Numbered from the stretch's first letter, positions 13,314 to 20,962 are shown. The stretch is DNA of 24,837 nt from 2-01-FULL-45-10 sp964433975 (GCA_964433975.1 CAYSSS010000023.1:1-24837), one strand, 5' to 3'. The notes: a model not told the origin generated them from the letters alone. Made by a program: numbers and translations.

Positions 13314-16300
13314 ATGTTAATAGAGCACAAATCCAGATATAGCATCATATACAAGGCTATAACAATAGTATTAGTGTGCCTATTTGCGGTTAATGATATT
13401 GCATGGGCACAAGATCTCTCCTCCGTCATTGCGAGGAGGCCGAAGGCCGACGAAGCAATCTCAAAAAAGACTCTCGCCACGCCGACACAATTAACTGATG
13501 CGCAATTCAGGGAGAAATTCATTGCAAAAGAATTTCTCCTGTCAGAAGACGGCGTCGATCACTACCTTCAAGAGCAGATAAAAAAAGAAAAAGGGATATT
13601 AGTCAAAGATTGGCAGTCCCGCAGGGCTGAATTAATAGATATTAATAACCCGGCCGTAAGAGGGCTAATAAAAGATAATGTGAAAGGCCTGGAATCCGTC
13701 ATGCTCGTGAGAGTGGCCGGACTGCTGGCATCCACAAGCCAATTTGCCCACGTGGGCTTAAGCGGCAGGGACTACGGCGGCATTCCCGTAATATACATAG
13801 ACAGTACACTCACCAATACGCCTGACAAGTGCATCCAGAAACACGGCATCGACGAAATCCTCCAATGGGAAAACCTAAGGGTCAATATCCTGCACATCGC
13901 CACCCGCCCTGAAATGCGCCAATGGATCACCAAAAATATCAAAGAAGCCCGCCAATACGCCAAAATATTCAATGAATCCGCATATCCATTACGTACGCTG
14001 CATAAGTCAATAAGGATCGCCACGGGTATTAATGATGCCGAAGTCAACACGTATTTCGATTATAGATATATCAAGAATATGCTCTCGCTCTACGGCACCG
14101 ATGAAGACAGTCGTAACGTCAACATCGCGGCGGCAGGCCAGGATAAAGAAAAGCCGGCCGTGTCTTTGATAGATAAGTATCCTATGCTAAGAGATTATCA
14201 TCCTACCAATTTGAAAGATACGCTCCATTGGCTTAATGAACATAGATCACAACTTGGAAATAATAGCCTAGGTTACCTCATCCAGGCCCTTGCCACAGCA
14301 GGACGATTACCTGAAGGAGAAAGCGAAGAAGCATGGGCACGCTCAGCAGGGGCTTATGACTTTTATTTAAATAGCCCGCTTCTACAAAGCTATGAACCAA
14401 AAAATATAGAGGACACCCTCCATTGGCTTGATGAACATAGATCACAGCTTGGAAATAATAGCCTAAGTTACCTCATCCACGCCCTTGCCATAGCAGGACG
14501 ATTACCTGAAGGAGAAAGCGAAAAGAATTGGGAGTTCTCAGCAGCAGCTTATGACTTTTATCTAAATAGCCCGCTTCTACAAAGTTATGAACCAAAAAAT
14601 ATAGAAGACACCCTCCATTGGCTTGATGAACATAGGTCACAACTTGGTAATAATAGCCTAGGTTACCTCATCCAGGCTCTTGCCATAGCGGGACGATTAC
14701 CTGTAGGAAAAAGCGAAGAAACATGGGAACGCTCAGCAGCAGCTTATGACTTTTATCTAAATAGCCCGCTTCTACAGAATTATAAACCAAATAATTTAGA
14801 AGACACCCTCCATTGGCTTGATGAACATAGATCACAACTTGGAAATAATAGCCTAGGTTACCTCATCCAGGCACTTGCCACAGCAGGACGATTGCCAAAA
14901 GGAACTAATAAGATAAGATGGCAGTTTTTAGCAGGAGCGTTTGATCGTGCTATTCACGAAGAACAAGTTATTAGTAGTGAGATCGACAGAATCTGGCGTA
15001 ATGGCCTTGGAAAAGATGAATCCAGGACAGACCTGACAAGATTACGAGCCATGTTTGATCCGGTTCTCTTGGCAAATTTAATAACAGGAAAACCATTATC
15101 GGATGGATATAGGAATATGATACTCGGTTTTGCTTACGACATCTATGGCCGAAAGCTGATAGAGGATATAAAAAGAAAAGGCCCAGAAAATGTAACTCCG
15201 TCGTCCACCTTCGGCGGCGCAAGCGGCGGGATAGACGATATAACAAAGCGTGCGCGGATAGAAGAGTTACTTAAGAAAAATCCAGCCCTTGTGAAATCAG
15301 CTGCCGAGCTGCTGAAATATTTAGACAAAAACCATCCCGGCATACTTGAGGTTATCCCACAATCTGAGCGCCTCGCATATCTCGAAGGCTTATTGAAAAA
15401 ATATAGTAGCAACGTCAACATCGCGGCGGTAGCGCAAGGCGCACAGGGACCGGCCCTGCCAAAGGTAGATGCCGCGGTATTGCAAAAAGGATTGACTCCC
15501 GACGAGGCAAAATTAGTCAAGGCCGTGGTTACCAATAACCAGCAGTTTCTCATGATTATAGGCCCTGTCCCCGAGACTTTTGTGACGATAGAAGAATGTC
15601 AAAGATTGATTGCGTTAGGCCCGAAGGCACGAAAACAAATAGAGTTAATAGCCAACAATAACCCGCAGTTTGAAGGAGCAAAAAATAGCCTCTTAGGTAA
15701 ATTATATCCTACAGCAGTTGTGCAATCGGCCCCAAAATCAGTACAGACACCACCGGCTGCAAAAATAGACGGGCCGATACCTAAGAAACCAACGGCAGCG
15801 CCTGTTCAAGAAGCACCGAAACCGGCGGAAAGGCCGGCGCCGTTCACATTGATAGAAAAGGATAAATGGCCGAAATTATTCGGGCCGGAAATAAGCAAAG
15901 CCGGACTCTTTGTGCTTGTGGAAACCGCCAGCTGCAGTATCCAAACCGATGAATATATCCTGAAAAACCCGTCGATAATTTTCCGCGTTGATCCTGACCG
16001 CAAAAATATTCATATTAAATTCGGGGAAAAAATGTATGTGCTTAATACGAATATGGAGAAGATATTCGGTATCGGCGTTGCCTGTGATGAGAAGTTAACT
16101 CATATTTGGCTCCTGGTTATCACTGCCAAGAAAGGCCTTCTCAAGACAAAATATGAAGTGGCGCAAATATACCGTGCTAAAATCGGGGAAACCCGCAAGC
16201 CTGAAATCCCGCCGGTAATCGGCATCAAAAAACCCTTACAGCCCCGTCCCGGCCCTGAAAGCGGCATCCGGCATCCGGTCAAGCTTGGCAAAGAGCCGCG

Positions 16301-19300
16301 CTGGGTCGCGCCGGTCGATGACTGGCAGCTTAACGCGGAGCGCGTGAAGGCGGCGAACGAGGCGAAGGCACCGGCCGAATCCACCGGCCAGGCTGATGCG
16401 CATCCGGGATATCACTGGGAAACCGAAAAGAGAGGAATAGAAAATGTAAGATATGTCCTGTCAAGGGAAGTCCCGCACATCATCCAGAGATACGATAATA
16501 TCGATAAATTAAGCGATGCCGAAGTAGAGAACCTAATGAATAATGTATATAGGATAACTCAAGCGCATTTCAAGCTATGGGGCCTTAGCAGGGCTTTGCA
16601 TAAAGAAAGAACCCCATACTTTAATGGAAGCCATATTGACATCTTGCTCGTTGTATTTCCAAAACTCAGATTGAACCCATTAGGATTCCGATTAGACTAT
16701 TTAACCAGAGAAAAAGCCATAGAATCCGTAAGGTATGTCCTGTCAAGGGAAGTCCCGCACATCATCCAGAGATACGATAACTTGGACAAACTCACCCCCG
16801 GCGAGATAGAAGCTCTAAAGAATGATGTATGTAGGATAACAGGGGGGTGCTTTGAAATATGGGGGCTTGGCGGTGCTTTGAATAGAAGAGTTGCCCCCTA
16901 TTTTAACGGAAGTTATATCGACGCCTTGCTTGCCGTATTCCCGAAACTCGCTTTAAGCCCGTTGGGATTCCAATTAGAATGGTCGACCAAAGAAAAAGCC
17001 ATAGAATCCGTAAGGTATGTCCTGTCAAGGGAAGTCCCGCACATCATCCAGAGATACGATAACTTGGACAAACTCACCCCCGGCGAGATAGAAGGCTTGA
17101 GGAATGATGTATACAAGATAACCCATGCGTATTTCAAGCTGTGGGGCCTTAGCAGGGCTTTAAGTAAAAAAAGAGCACCCTATTTTAACGGAAGTTATAT
17201 CGACGCCTTGCTTGTCACGTTCCCAAAACTCAACCTAAACCGATCGGAATTCCCGCTACAATTAGAATGGTCGACCAGAGAAAAAGCCATAGAATCCGTA
17301 AGGTATGTCCTGTCAAGGGAAGTCCCGCACATCATCCAGAGATACGATAACTTGGACAAACTCACCCCCGGCGAGATAGAAGGCTTGAGGAATGATGTAT
17401 ACAAGATAACCCATGCGTATTTCAAGCTGTGGGGCCTTAGCAGGGCTTTAAGTAAAAAAAGAGCACCCTATTTTAACGGAAGTTATATCGACGCCTTATT
17501 GGCTATATTCGACAATCCGAGGTTGGGGCTCACAGACTCATATATACGAGACTTTAGAAAAAGGCATATGGTATTCAGATACCGTTGGGATTCAGGAATC
17601 AGGGTTGGCATATTTAACGTTATGGATGGCATAGGACAAAATAGGCCGGATATCATACAAAGATACGAAAGCTTGGACAGCCTTATTGACGAAGAAGTAA
17701 GCGCGTTGAGTAAGGATATATATAGAATAACTTCCGCGCATTTCGTTTTATGGGGCCTTAGCAGCGCTTTAAGTAAAAAAAGAGCACCCTATTTTAACGG
17801 AAGTTATATCGACGCCTTGCTTGTCACGTTCCCAAAACTCAACCTAAACCGATCGGAATTCCCGCTACAATTAGAATGGTCGACCAGAGAAAAAGCCATA
17901 GAATCCGTAAGGTATGTCCTGTCAAGGGAAGTCCCGCACATCATCCAGAGATACGATAACTTGGACAAACTCACCCCCGGCGAGATAGAAGCTCTAAAGA
18001 ATGATGTATGTAGGATAACAGGGGGGTGCTTTGAAATATGGGGGCTTGGCGGTGCTTTGAATAGAAGAGTTGCCCCCTATTTTAACGGAAGTTATATCGA
18101 CGCCTTGCTTGCCGTATTCCCGAAACTCGCTTTAAGCCCGTTGGGATTCCAATTAGAATGGTCGACCAAAGAAAAAGCCATAGAATCCGTAAGGTATGTC
18201 CTGTCAAGGGAAGTCCCGCACATCATCCAGAGATACGATAACTTGGACAAACTCACCCCCGGCGAGATAGAAGCTCTAAAGAATGATGTATGTAGGATAA
18301 CAGGGGGGTGCTTTGAAATATGGGGGCTTGGCGGTGCTTTGAATAGAAGAGTTGCCCCCTATTTTAACGGAAGTTATATCGACGCCTTGCTTGCCGTATT
18401 CCCGAAACTCGCTTTAAGCCCGTTGGGATTCCAATTAGAATGGTCGACCAAAGAAAAAGCCATAGAATCCGTAAGGTATGTCCTGTCAAGGGAAGTCCCG
18501 CACATCNNNNNNNNNNNNNNNNNNNNNNNNNNNNNNNNNNNNNNNNNNNNNNNNNNNNNNNNNNNNNNNNNNNNNNNNNNNNNNNNNNNNNNNNNNNNNN
18601 NNNNNNGGGAAGTCCCGCACATCATCCAGAGATACGATAACTTGGACAAACTCACCCCCGGTGAGATAGAAAGTTTGAGGAATGATATATGTAGGATAAC
18701 AAATGGGCATTTTCATGCTTGGAAGCTTGAAGGAGCGTTAAAAAGCGATTGCTTTAATAGAAATTATTCGGAGGCGCTTCTCGCTGTCTTTAACGATGAA
18801 AGATTGGGGTTAATGAAACCCGCGTCTCAAGAGAACCGTCAGATGCACATTGCCGCAGTTGCAGCCTCTGAAACCGCTGCCGCATCGGAAAAACCGCTCA
18901 ATGTCGCAATTGAACAAAAAGAAATCGAAGGTAAATTCTATCTTACTGCAAGATTCGGCGATGCAATCTTAGGAAGTGTTGAATATTATCTCTACAGTTT
19001 AAGCACTATTTGGTTCAGGGCCTTAAAAGTAGCAGGAAAATATAAGAGGCGGAGAGTTGGCCAGTATCTTTTTGAACAAATTCTGGCTGAAGCCCGGAAT
19101 AAAAGAGCAACGAATATCGCTTGCCGCTGTTTGAAAAGCAATAAAGCAGCGCTTGAATTTTACAACGAAATGGTAAGGCGTCTTAATTTGCAAATCAGCA
19201 TCGTAGATAATAATATTGACATTTATTACACGATTGTTTTTACAATCCCGCCGGCCGCCGGCCCAGCCTCCGCCAAAGAGCTTTTGCCTTTGGCCTCGGC

Positions 19301-20921
19301 GGGCAAGCAGCCTGCGGATAGGGTGTCCCCGAATAGGATGGCCCCGGGACCACCGAAAGCGCCCGCGCTCGCCGGGGACATTCGCCTTCGCCAACAACCG
19401 GAAAATAGCGAAGGGGCTTCGGCGAATAGTCCGCCGAAGCATCCAGTCGAAGGCTCAGTGAATGCGAAGGCGGACAGTTCCCCGATTGGCACAGAACCCG
19501 GTCCTAAGTTGACAAGCGTACAATCGAAGTTCCCAAAAAGCGCGGAAGAAATTATCCGGCAAACTGAAGATTTATTGGTGGGGGCGCATCTCTTTGATTC
19601 ACCTCTTGATATTGCACGAATAATTGATGAGTTAGGGATTGGAGAAAAAGATAATATCCTGCATGTCGGATGCGGGTCGTTCTCCGGTTACCCGGTTGTC
19701 CGCGCTATAAAAGGCGCGAAAGTCGATGTAGTAGATCCAGGTGTTCGTGACATGAAATTTCTAAGTCAAGCCATAGATCTTGACAGGCAAGAGATCGCCA
19801 GGGTAACAGGTAAAGATTTAATCGGAGACCGCATTAACACAACGAGCCATCAAACATACGTACAATCGGCGAATATTCAACCAAGGTATTATTCTTACGC
19901 ATTTCTATTGAACGTGCTGGAAATAATTTTTGATAAAGAAGAAAAGAGGCAAATAATTGAGGCGACTCTATCTTCGCTAAAAGACGATTCCACTATTCTC
20001 GTATCAGCATACGCCGCCTCTGTTTCGAAACAAATAGATATTTTGACAGAACATGCTGAAAACCTTGGCTATACAGTCGAAAGAGGTAGAGTATTCAGTG
20101 CGGGAGAGCGAGTGTACGAACTCAAAATTCACCGTATCAAAGGACACGATCTGCAAAGCGCCACAGTGCAGTTACCCGCCGTCGTATCCCCGACGACAAC
20201 TGAGATTGCTTCGTCCTTCGACAAAAGCTCAGGACGAAGTCCCGAGCGAAGTCGAGGGGCTTCGTCGCCTTCGGCTCCTCGCAATGACGGAGAGGAGTTG
20301 ACCGCTCAGAACATCCCTGACATCGAGAATCTGGTGCGGATGGCATATGAATTGTCCCGCAGAGAAAATAAGAAAGACAGCACGTTATTCCCAAAAGAAG
20401 GAGAGGAAAAGAGCGTCAAGTACTATACAGTAAGATATAATTCGAAAAAAATATCGAAAGATGCCGAAAAATTGCTTAAGCTGTATGTTGAAAATAAATT
20501 ATCCTTATTCTTGCATGGTGAGCACAGGATTAAATTGGAAGGATCAGGCAATCAAGACCAAGGCCTTATCTGGGTAGAGTGTTACACGCAGGACCACAAG
20601 ATAGGAGAGGCGCATGTGGATATCAAGGAATATCATGACGGCGAGGCATTCCGGATTATCGGCATGCTGAACATGGCGTTTCTTGCCTCACAGATTCCGT
20701 CTAAGATACCGCCAGAAGACGCGGATAAATACGAGCTGGTGAAGGACATTATCAAAAGGCAGTTCGTGGATTTAGGCGGAGATATGAAAGCTATCGAAGA
20801 CGCGCTGAAAGACACTGTTAAAGGTATATGGATAAACTTGCCGCACGCCGCGCAAGTCCCCATAAACAAAACCGCAGAGTATTACGAGCTCACCATGAAG
20901 CAATTGGAGCAAGCCGCATAG
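13314..20921 (+). CDS. Giant exported multi-module repeat protein
   Basis: I do not recognise the protein as a whole. The ORF is 2535 codons counted through 100 Ns. Residues 1-32 form a signal peptide (hydrophobic 12-27, cleavage after AWA). Residues about 54-265 are an unrecognised domain with KHGIDEILQWENLR. Four 65-residue repeats begin near 305. Residues 700-1040 are unique, with a Pro/Lys-rich linker near 810-840. At least nine copies of a roughly 94-residue repeat span about 1043-1840. A GNAT-like domain (about 1858-1975), a repetitive linker (about 1980-2065), a methyltransferase-like domain (about 2083-2280) and an unrecognised C-terminal domain (about 2336-2535) follow. The motif N/H-I-A-A recurs at module borders. 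Palindromic elements are read in frame at 13424 and 20202. Real length is uncertain because of the gap. Function is unknown; export to the envelope or outside is inferred from the signal peptide. Confidence 0.8.
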   Translation: MLIEHKSRYSIIYKAITIVLVCLFAVNDIAWAQDLSSVIARRPKADEAISKKTLATPTQLTDAQFREKFIAKEFLLSEDGVDHYLQEQIKKEKGILVKDWQSRRAELIDINNPAVRGLIKDNVKGLESVMLVRVAGLLASTSQFAHVGLSGRDYGGIPVIYIDSTLTNTPDKCIQKHGIDEILQWENLRVNILHIATRPEMRQWITKNIKEARQYAKIFNESAYPLRTLHKSIRIATGINDAEVNTYFDYRYIKNMLSLYGTDEDSRNVNIAAAGQDKEKPAVSLIDKYPMLRDYHPTNLKDTLHWLNEHRSQLGNNSLGYLIQALATAGRLPEGESEEAWARSAGAYDFYLNSPLLQSYEPKNIEDTLHWLDEHRSQLGNNSLSYLIHALAIAGRLPEGESEKNWEFSAAAYDFYLNSPLLQSYEPKNIEDTLHWLDEHRSQLGNNSLGYLIQALAIAGRLPVGKSEETWERSAAAYDFYLNSPLLQNYKPNNLEDTLHWLDEHRSQLGNNSLGYLIQALATAGRLPKGTNKIRWQFLAGAFDRAIHEEQVISSEIDRIWRNGLGKDESRTDLTRLRAMFDPVLLANLITGKPLSDGYRNMILGFAYDIYGRKLIEDIKRKGPENVTPSSTFGGASGGIDDITKRARIEELLKKNPALVKSAAELLKYLDKNHPGILEVIPQSERLAYLEGLLKKYSSNVNIAAVAQGAQGPALPKVDAAVLQKGLTPDEAKLVKAVVTNNQQFLMIIGPVPETFVTIEECQRLIALGPKARKQIELIANNNPQFEGAKNSLLGKLYPTAVVQSAPKSVQTPPAAKIDGPIPKKPTAAPVQEAPKPAERPAPFTLIEKDKWPKLFGPEISKAGLFVLVETASCSIQTDEYILKNPSIIFRVDPDRKNIHIKFGEKMYVLNTNMEKIFGIGVACDEKLTHIWLLVITAKKGLLKTKYEVAQIYRAKIGETRKPEIPPVIGIKKPLQPRPGPESGIRHPVKLGKEPRWVAPVDDWQLNAERVKAANEAKAPAESTGQADAHPGYHWETEKRGIENVRYVLSREVPHIIQRYDNIDKLSDAEVENLMNNVYRITQAHFKLWGLSRALHKERTPYFNGSHIDILLVVFPKLRLNPLGFRLDYLTREKAIESVRYVLSREVPHIIQRYDNLDKLTPGEIEALKNDVCRITGGCFEIWGLGGALNRRVAPYFNGSYIDALLAVFPKLALSPLGFQLEWSTKEKAIESVRYVLSREVPHIIQRYDNLDKLTPGEIEGLRNDVYKITHAYFKLWGLSRALSKKRAPYFNGSYIDALLVTFPKLNLNRSEFPLQLEWSTREKAIESVRYVLSREVPHIIQRYDNLDKLTPGEIEGLRNDVYKITHAYFKLWGLSRALSKKRAPYFNGSYIDALLAIFDNPRLGLTDSYIRDFRKRHMVFRYRWDSGIRVGIFNVMDGIGQNRPDIIQRYESLDSLIDEEVSALSKDIYRITSAHFVLWGLSSALSKKRAPYFNGSYIDALLVTFPKLNLNRSEFPLQLEWSTREKAIESVRYVLSREVPHIIQRYDNLDKLTPGEIEALKNDVCRITGGCFEIWGLGGALNRRVAPYFNGSYIDALLAVFPKLALSPLGFQLEWSTKEKAIESVRYVLSREVPHIIQRYDNLDKLTPGEIEALKNDVCRITGGCFEIWGLGGALNRRVAPYFNGSYIDALLAVFPKLALSPLGFQLEWSTKEKAIESVRYVLSREVPHIXXXXXXXXXXXXXXXXXXXXXXXXXXXXXXXXXXEVPHIIQRYDNLDKLTPGEIESLRNDICRITNGHFHAWKLEGALKSDCFNRNYSEALLAVFNDERLGLMKPASQENRQMHIAAVAASETAAASEKPLNVAIEQKEIEGKFYLTARFGDAILGSVEYYLYSLSTIWFRALKVAGKYKRRRVGQYLFEQILAEARNKRATNIACRCLKSNKAALEFYNEMVRRLNLQISIVDNNIDIYYTIVFTIPPAAGPASAKELLPLASAGKQPADRVSPNRMAPGPPKAPALAGDIRLRQQPENSEGASANSPPKHPVEGSVNAKADSSPIGTEPGPKLTSVQSKFPKSAEEIIRQTEDLLVGAHLFDSPLDIARIIDELGIGEKDNILHVGCGSFSGYPVVRAIKGAKVDVVDPGVRDMKFLSQAIDLDRQEIARVTGKDLIGDRINTTSHQTYVQSANIQPRYYSYAFLLNVLEIIFDKEEKRQIIEATLSSLKDDSTILVSAYAASVSKQIDILTEHAENLGYTVERGRVFSAGERVYELKIHRIKGHDLQSATVQLPAVVSPTTTEIASSFDKSSGRSPERSRGASSPSAPRNDGEELTAQNIPDIENLVRMAYELSRRENKKDSTLFPKEGEEKSVKYYTVRYNSKKISKDAEKLLKLYVENKLSLFLHGEHRIKLEGSGNQDQGLIWVECYTQDHKIGEAHVDIKEYHDGEAFRIIGMLNMAFLASQIPSKIPPEDADKYELVKDIIKRQFVDLGGDMKAIEDALKDTVKGIWINLPHAAQVPINKTAEYYELTMKQLEQAA
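13424..13462. repeat. Palindromic dispersed element, copy 1 (family A)
   Basis: A 39-bp imperfect palindrome whose ends are CGTCATTGCGAGG and GAAGCAATCTC, with inner GGCCGAAGGCC. It is read in frame as VIARRPKADEAIS, immediately after the signal-peptide cleavage site. A second copy lies inverted at 20202-20289. Repeats with the CGTCATTGCGAG...GAAGCAATCTC pattern are widespread in unrelated bacterial genomes; that last statement is from general recollection. Confidence 0.8.
14112..14141 (+). other. Module-border motif NVNIAAAGQ
   Basis: Codons 267-276 read RNVNIAAAGQ, between the N-terminal domain and the first repeat block. The 19 bases from 14115 (AACGTCAACATCGCGGCGG) recur exactly at 15411-15429, where a second module ends. 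Confidence 0.6.
14226..14990. repeat. Four tandem 195-bp (65-residue) coding repeats
   Basis: Units begin at 14226, 14421, 14616 and 14811, exactly 195 bp apart, each starting HWL(N/D)EHRSQLGNNSL. The consensus continues YLIxALAxAGRLPxG, a variable patch, AAYDFYLNSPLLQ and xxNxEDTL. The first three units are nearly identical in DNA. The fourth diverges after AGRLPKG, where the array ends. Predicted to be helical. I do not recognise the family. Confidence 0.92.
15411..15437 (+). other. Module-border motif NVNIAAVAQ
   Basis: Codons 700-708 read NVNIAAVAQ, at the border between the region following the 65-residue repeats and the next unique domain. Nineteen bases are identical to 14115-14133. 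Confidence 0.6.
16449..18830. repeat. Tandem array of roughly 282-bp (94-residue) coding repeats
   Basis: Units begin at 16449, 16731, 17013, 17301, about 17622, 17910, 18192 and 18474, and a last one resumes after the gap. Spacings are 282, 282, 288, 321, 288, 282 and 282 bp. The consensus starts RYVLSREVPHIIQRYDNLDK, then a variable RIT...WGL..AL core, APYFNGSYIDALL.VFPKL and EKAIESV. Units 2, 6 and 7 look identical base for base. The second half of unit 5 and start of unit 6 match the unit 3/4 junction. Unit 5 begins with a diverged segment and the last is degenerate. The W-G-L / F-N-G-S pattern faintly recalls homing-endonuclease-associated helical repeats; this is a weak guess. Confidence 0.93.
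18507..18606. other. Assembly gap of 100 Ns inside the repeat array
   Basis: The 17 bases just before the gap (18490-18506) and just after it (18607-18623) are the same sequence, GGGAAGTCCCGCACATC, at the same position of the repeat unit. The 100 Ns look like a placeholder. The missing DNA should be 282k minus 17 bp (allowing for unit-length variants), including k=0, which would mean two contigs that simply overlap. Confidence 0.95.
18840..18866 (+). other. Module-border motif QMHIAAVAA
   Basis: The same I-A-A-V-A motif as at 14112 and 15411, here at the end of the 94-residue array and the start of the acetyltransferase-like domain. The DNA is diverged although the protein pattern is kept. 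Confidence 0.5.
18886..19245 (+). other. GNAT acetyltransferase-like domain of the giant ORF
   Basis: The segment runs from LNVAIEQKEIEGKFYLTARF through GSVEYYLY to VAGKYKRRRVGQYLFEQIL, NIACRCLKSNKAALEFYNEM and a last strand. This is the GNAT order: strands, the pantetheine-binding R-R-x-V/I-G-x-x-L loop (RRRVGQYL, a variant of Q/RxxGxG/A), a helix, then the N-x-x-A-x-x-F-Y motif. Coenzyme A binding is plausible; the substrate is unknown. Confidence 0.7.
19250..19500. repeat. GC-rich linker built of inverted repeats
   Basis: Between the acetyltransferase and methyltransferase domains the DNA turns GC-rich and hairpin-forming while staying open in frame. CCGCC (19270-19274) pairs with GGCGG (19298-19302), with CCAAAG/CTTTGG inside. 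TGTCCCCG (19324-19331) pairs with CGGGGACA (19373-19380). GCTTCGGCG (19416-19424) pairs perfectly with CGCCGAAGC (19432-19440). The protein here is Ala/Pro/Ser-rich and looks disordered, as expected for translated repeat elements. Confidence 0.7.
19560..20150 (+). other. SAM methyltransferase-like domain of the giant ORF
   Basis: The glycine-rich motif I ILHVGCGSFSGYP starts at codon 2115 (19656), and the following strand VDVVDPG carries the acidic residue that would contact the ribose. YSYAFLLNVLEIIF resembles the post-II strand, followed by the helix EEKRQIIEATLSSL and a strand TILVSAY. The fold assignment is good. Activity is uncertain because the loop has C and S where many enzymes have G-x-G. 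Confidence 0.65.
20202..20289. repeat. Palindromic element family A, copy 2, split by a second palindrome
   Basis: Read on the minus strand this is the same element as 13424-13462 (CGTCATTGCGAGG ... GAAGCAATCTC), but interrupted. CTTCGTC occurs at 20209-20215 and again at 20260-20266, flanking a 44-bp insert (20216-20259). Removing one CTTCGTC and the insert (51 bp, 17 codons) restores a copy nearly identical to copy 1. The whole composite is translated in frame as a Ser/Arg-rich linker before the C-terminal domain. Confidence 0.85.
20216..20259. repeat. 44-bp palindromic element (family B) nested in family A
   Basis: The arms CTTCGAC...GCTCAGGAC and GTCCCGAGC...GTCGAGGG fold back around GAA, with inner GGACGAAGTCC perfect. 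It is flanked by the 7-bp direct repeat CTTCGTC. The 3566-3584 spacer carries a similar half. Confidence 0.8.
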
Positions 20922-20939
20922 CAAGAATATCTATTGCGG
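20914..20939. other. Hairpin across the giant ORF stop codon
   Basis: CCGCATAG (20914-20921, including the TAG stop) can pair with CTATTGCGG (20931-20939) with one bulged A and a 9-nt loop. It lacks a T-run, so it is at best a weak terminator. Its right arm contains the -35 hexamer of the toxin promoter. Confidence 0.35.
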
Positions 20940-20962
20940 GCAGTTGTCCTTTAAGTTATAAT
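20934..20962 (+). promoter_or_regulatory. Promoter of the toxin gene, leaderless
   Basis: TTGCGG (20934-20939), 17-nt spacer and TATAAT (20957-20962). The ATG at 20971 is 8 nt after the -10 box, the same spacing as upstream of the giant ORF, and no ribosome site is present. Confidence 0.65.

Noticed and set aside
16449..18830. CRISPR array
   Set aside because: Repeats are 282-321 bp, contiguous, coding and in frame; there are no short repeats with unique spacers and no cas genes.
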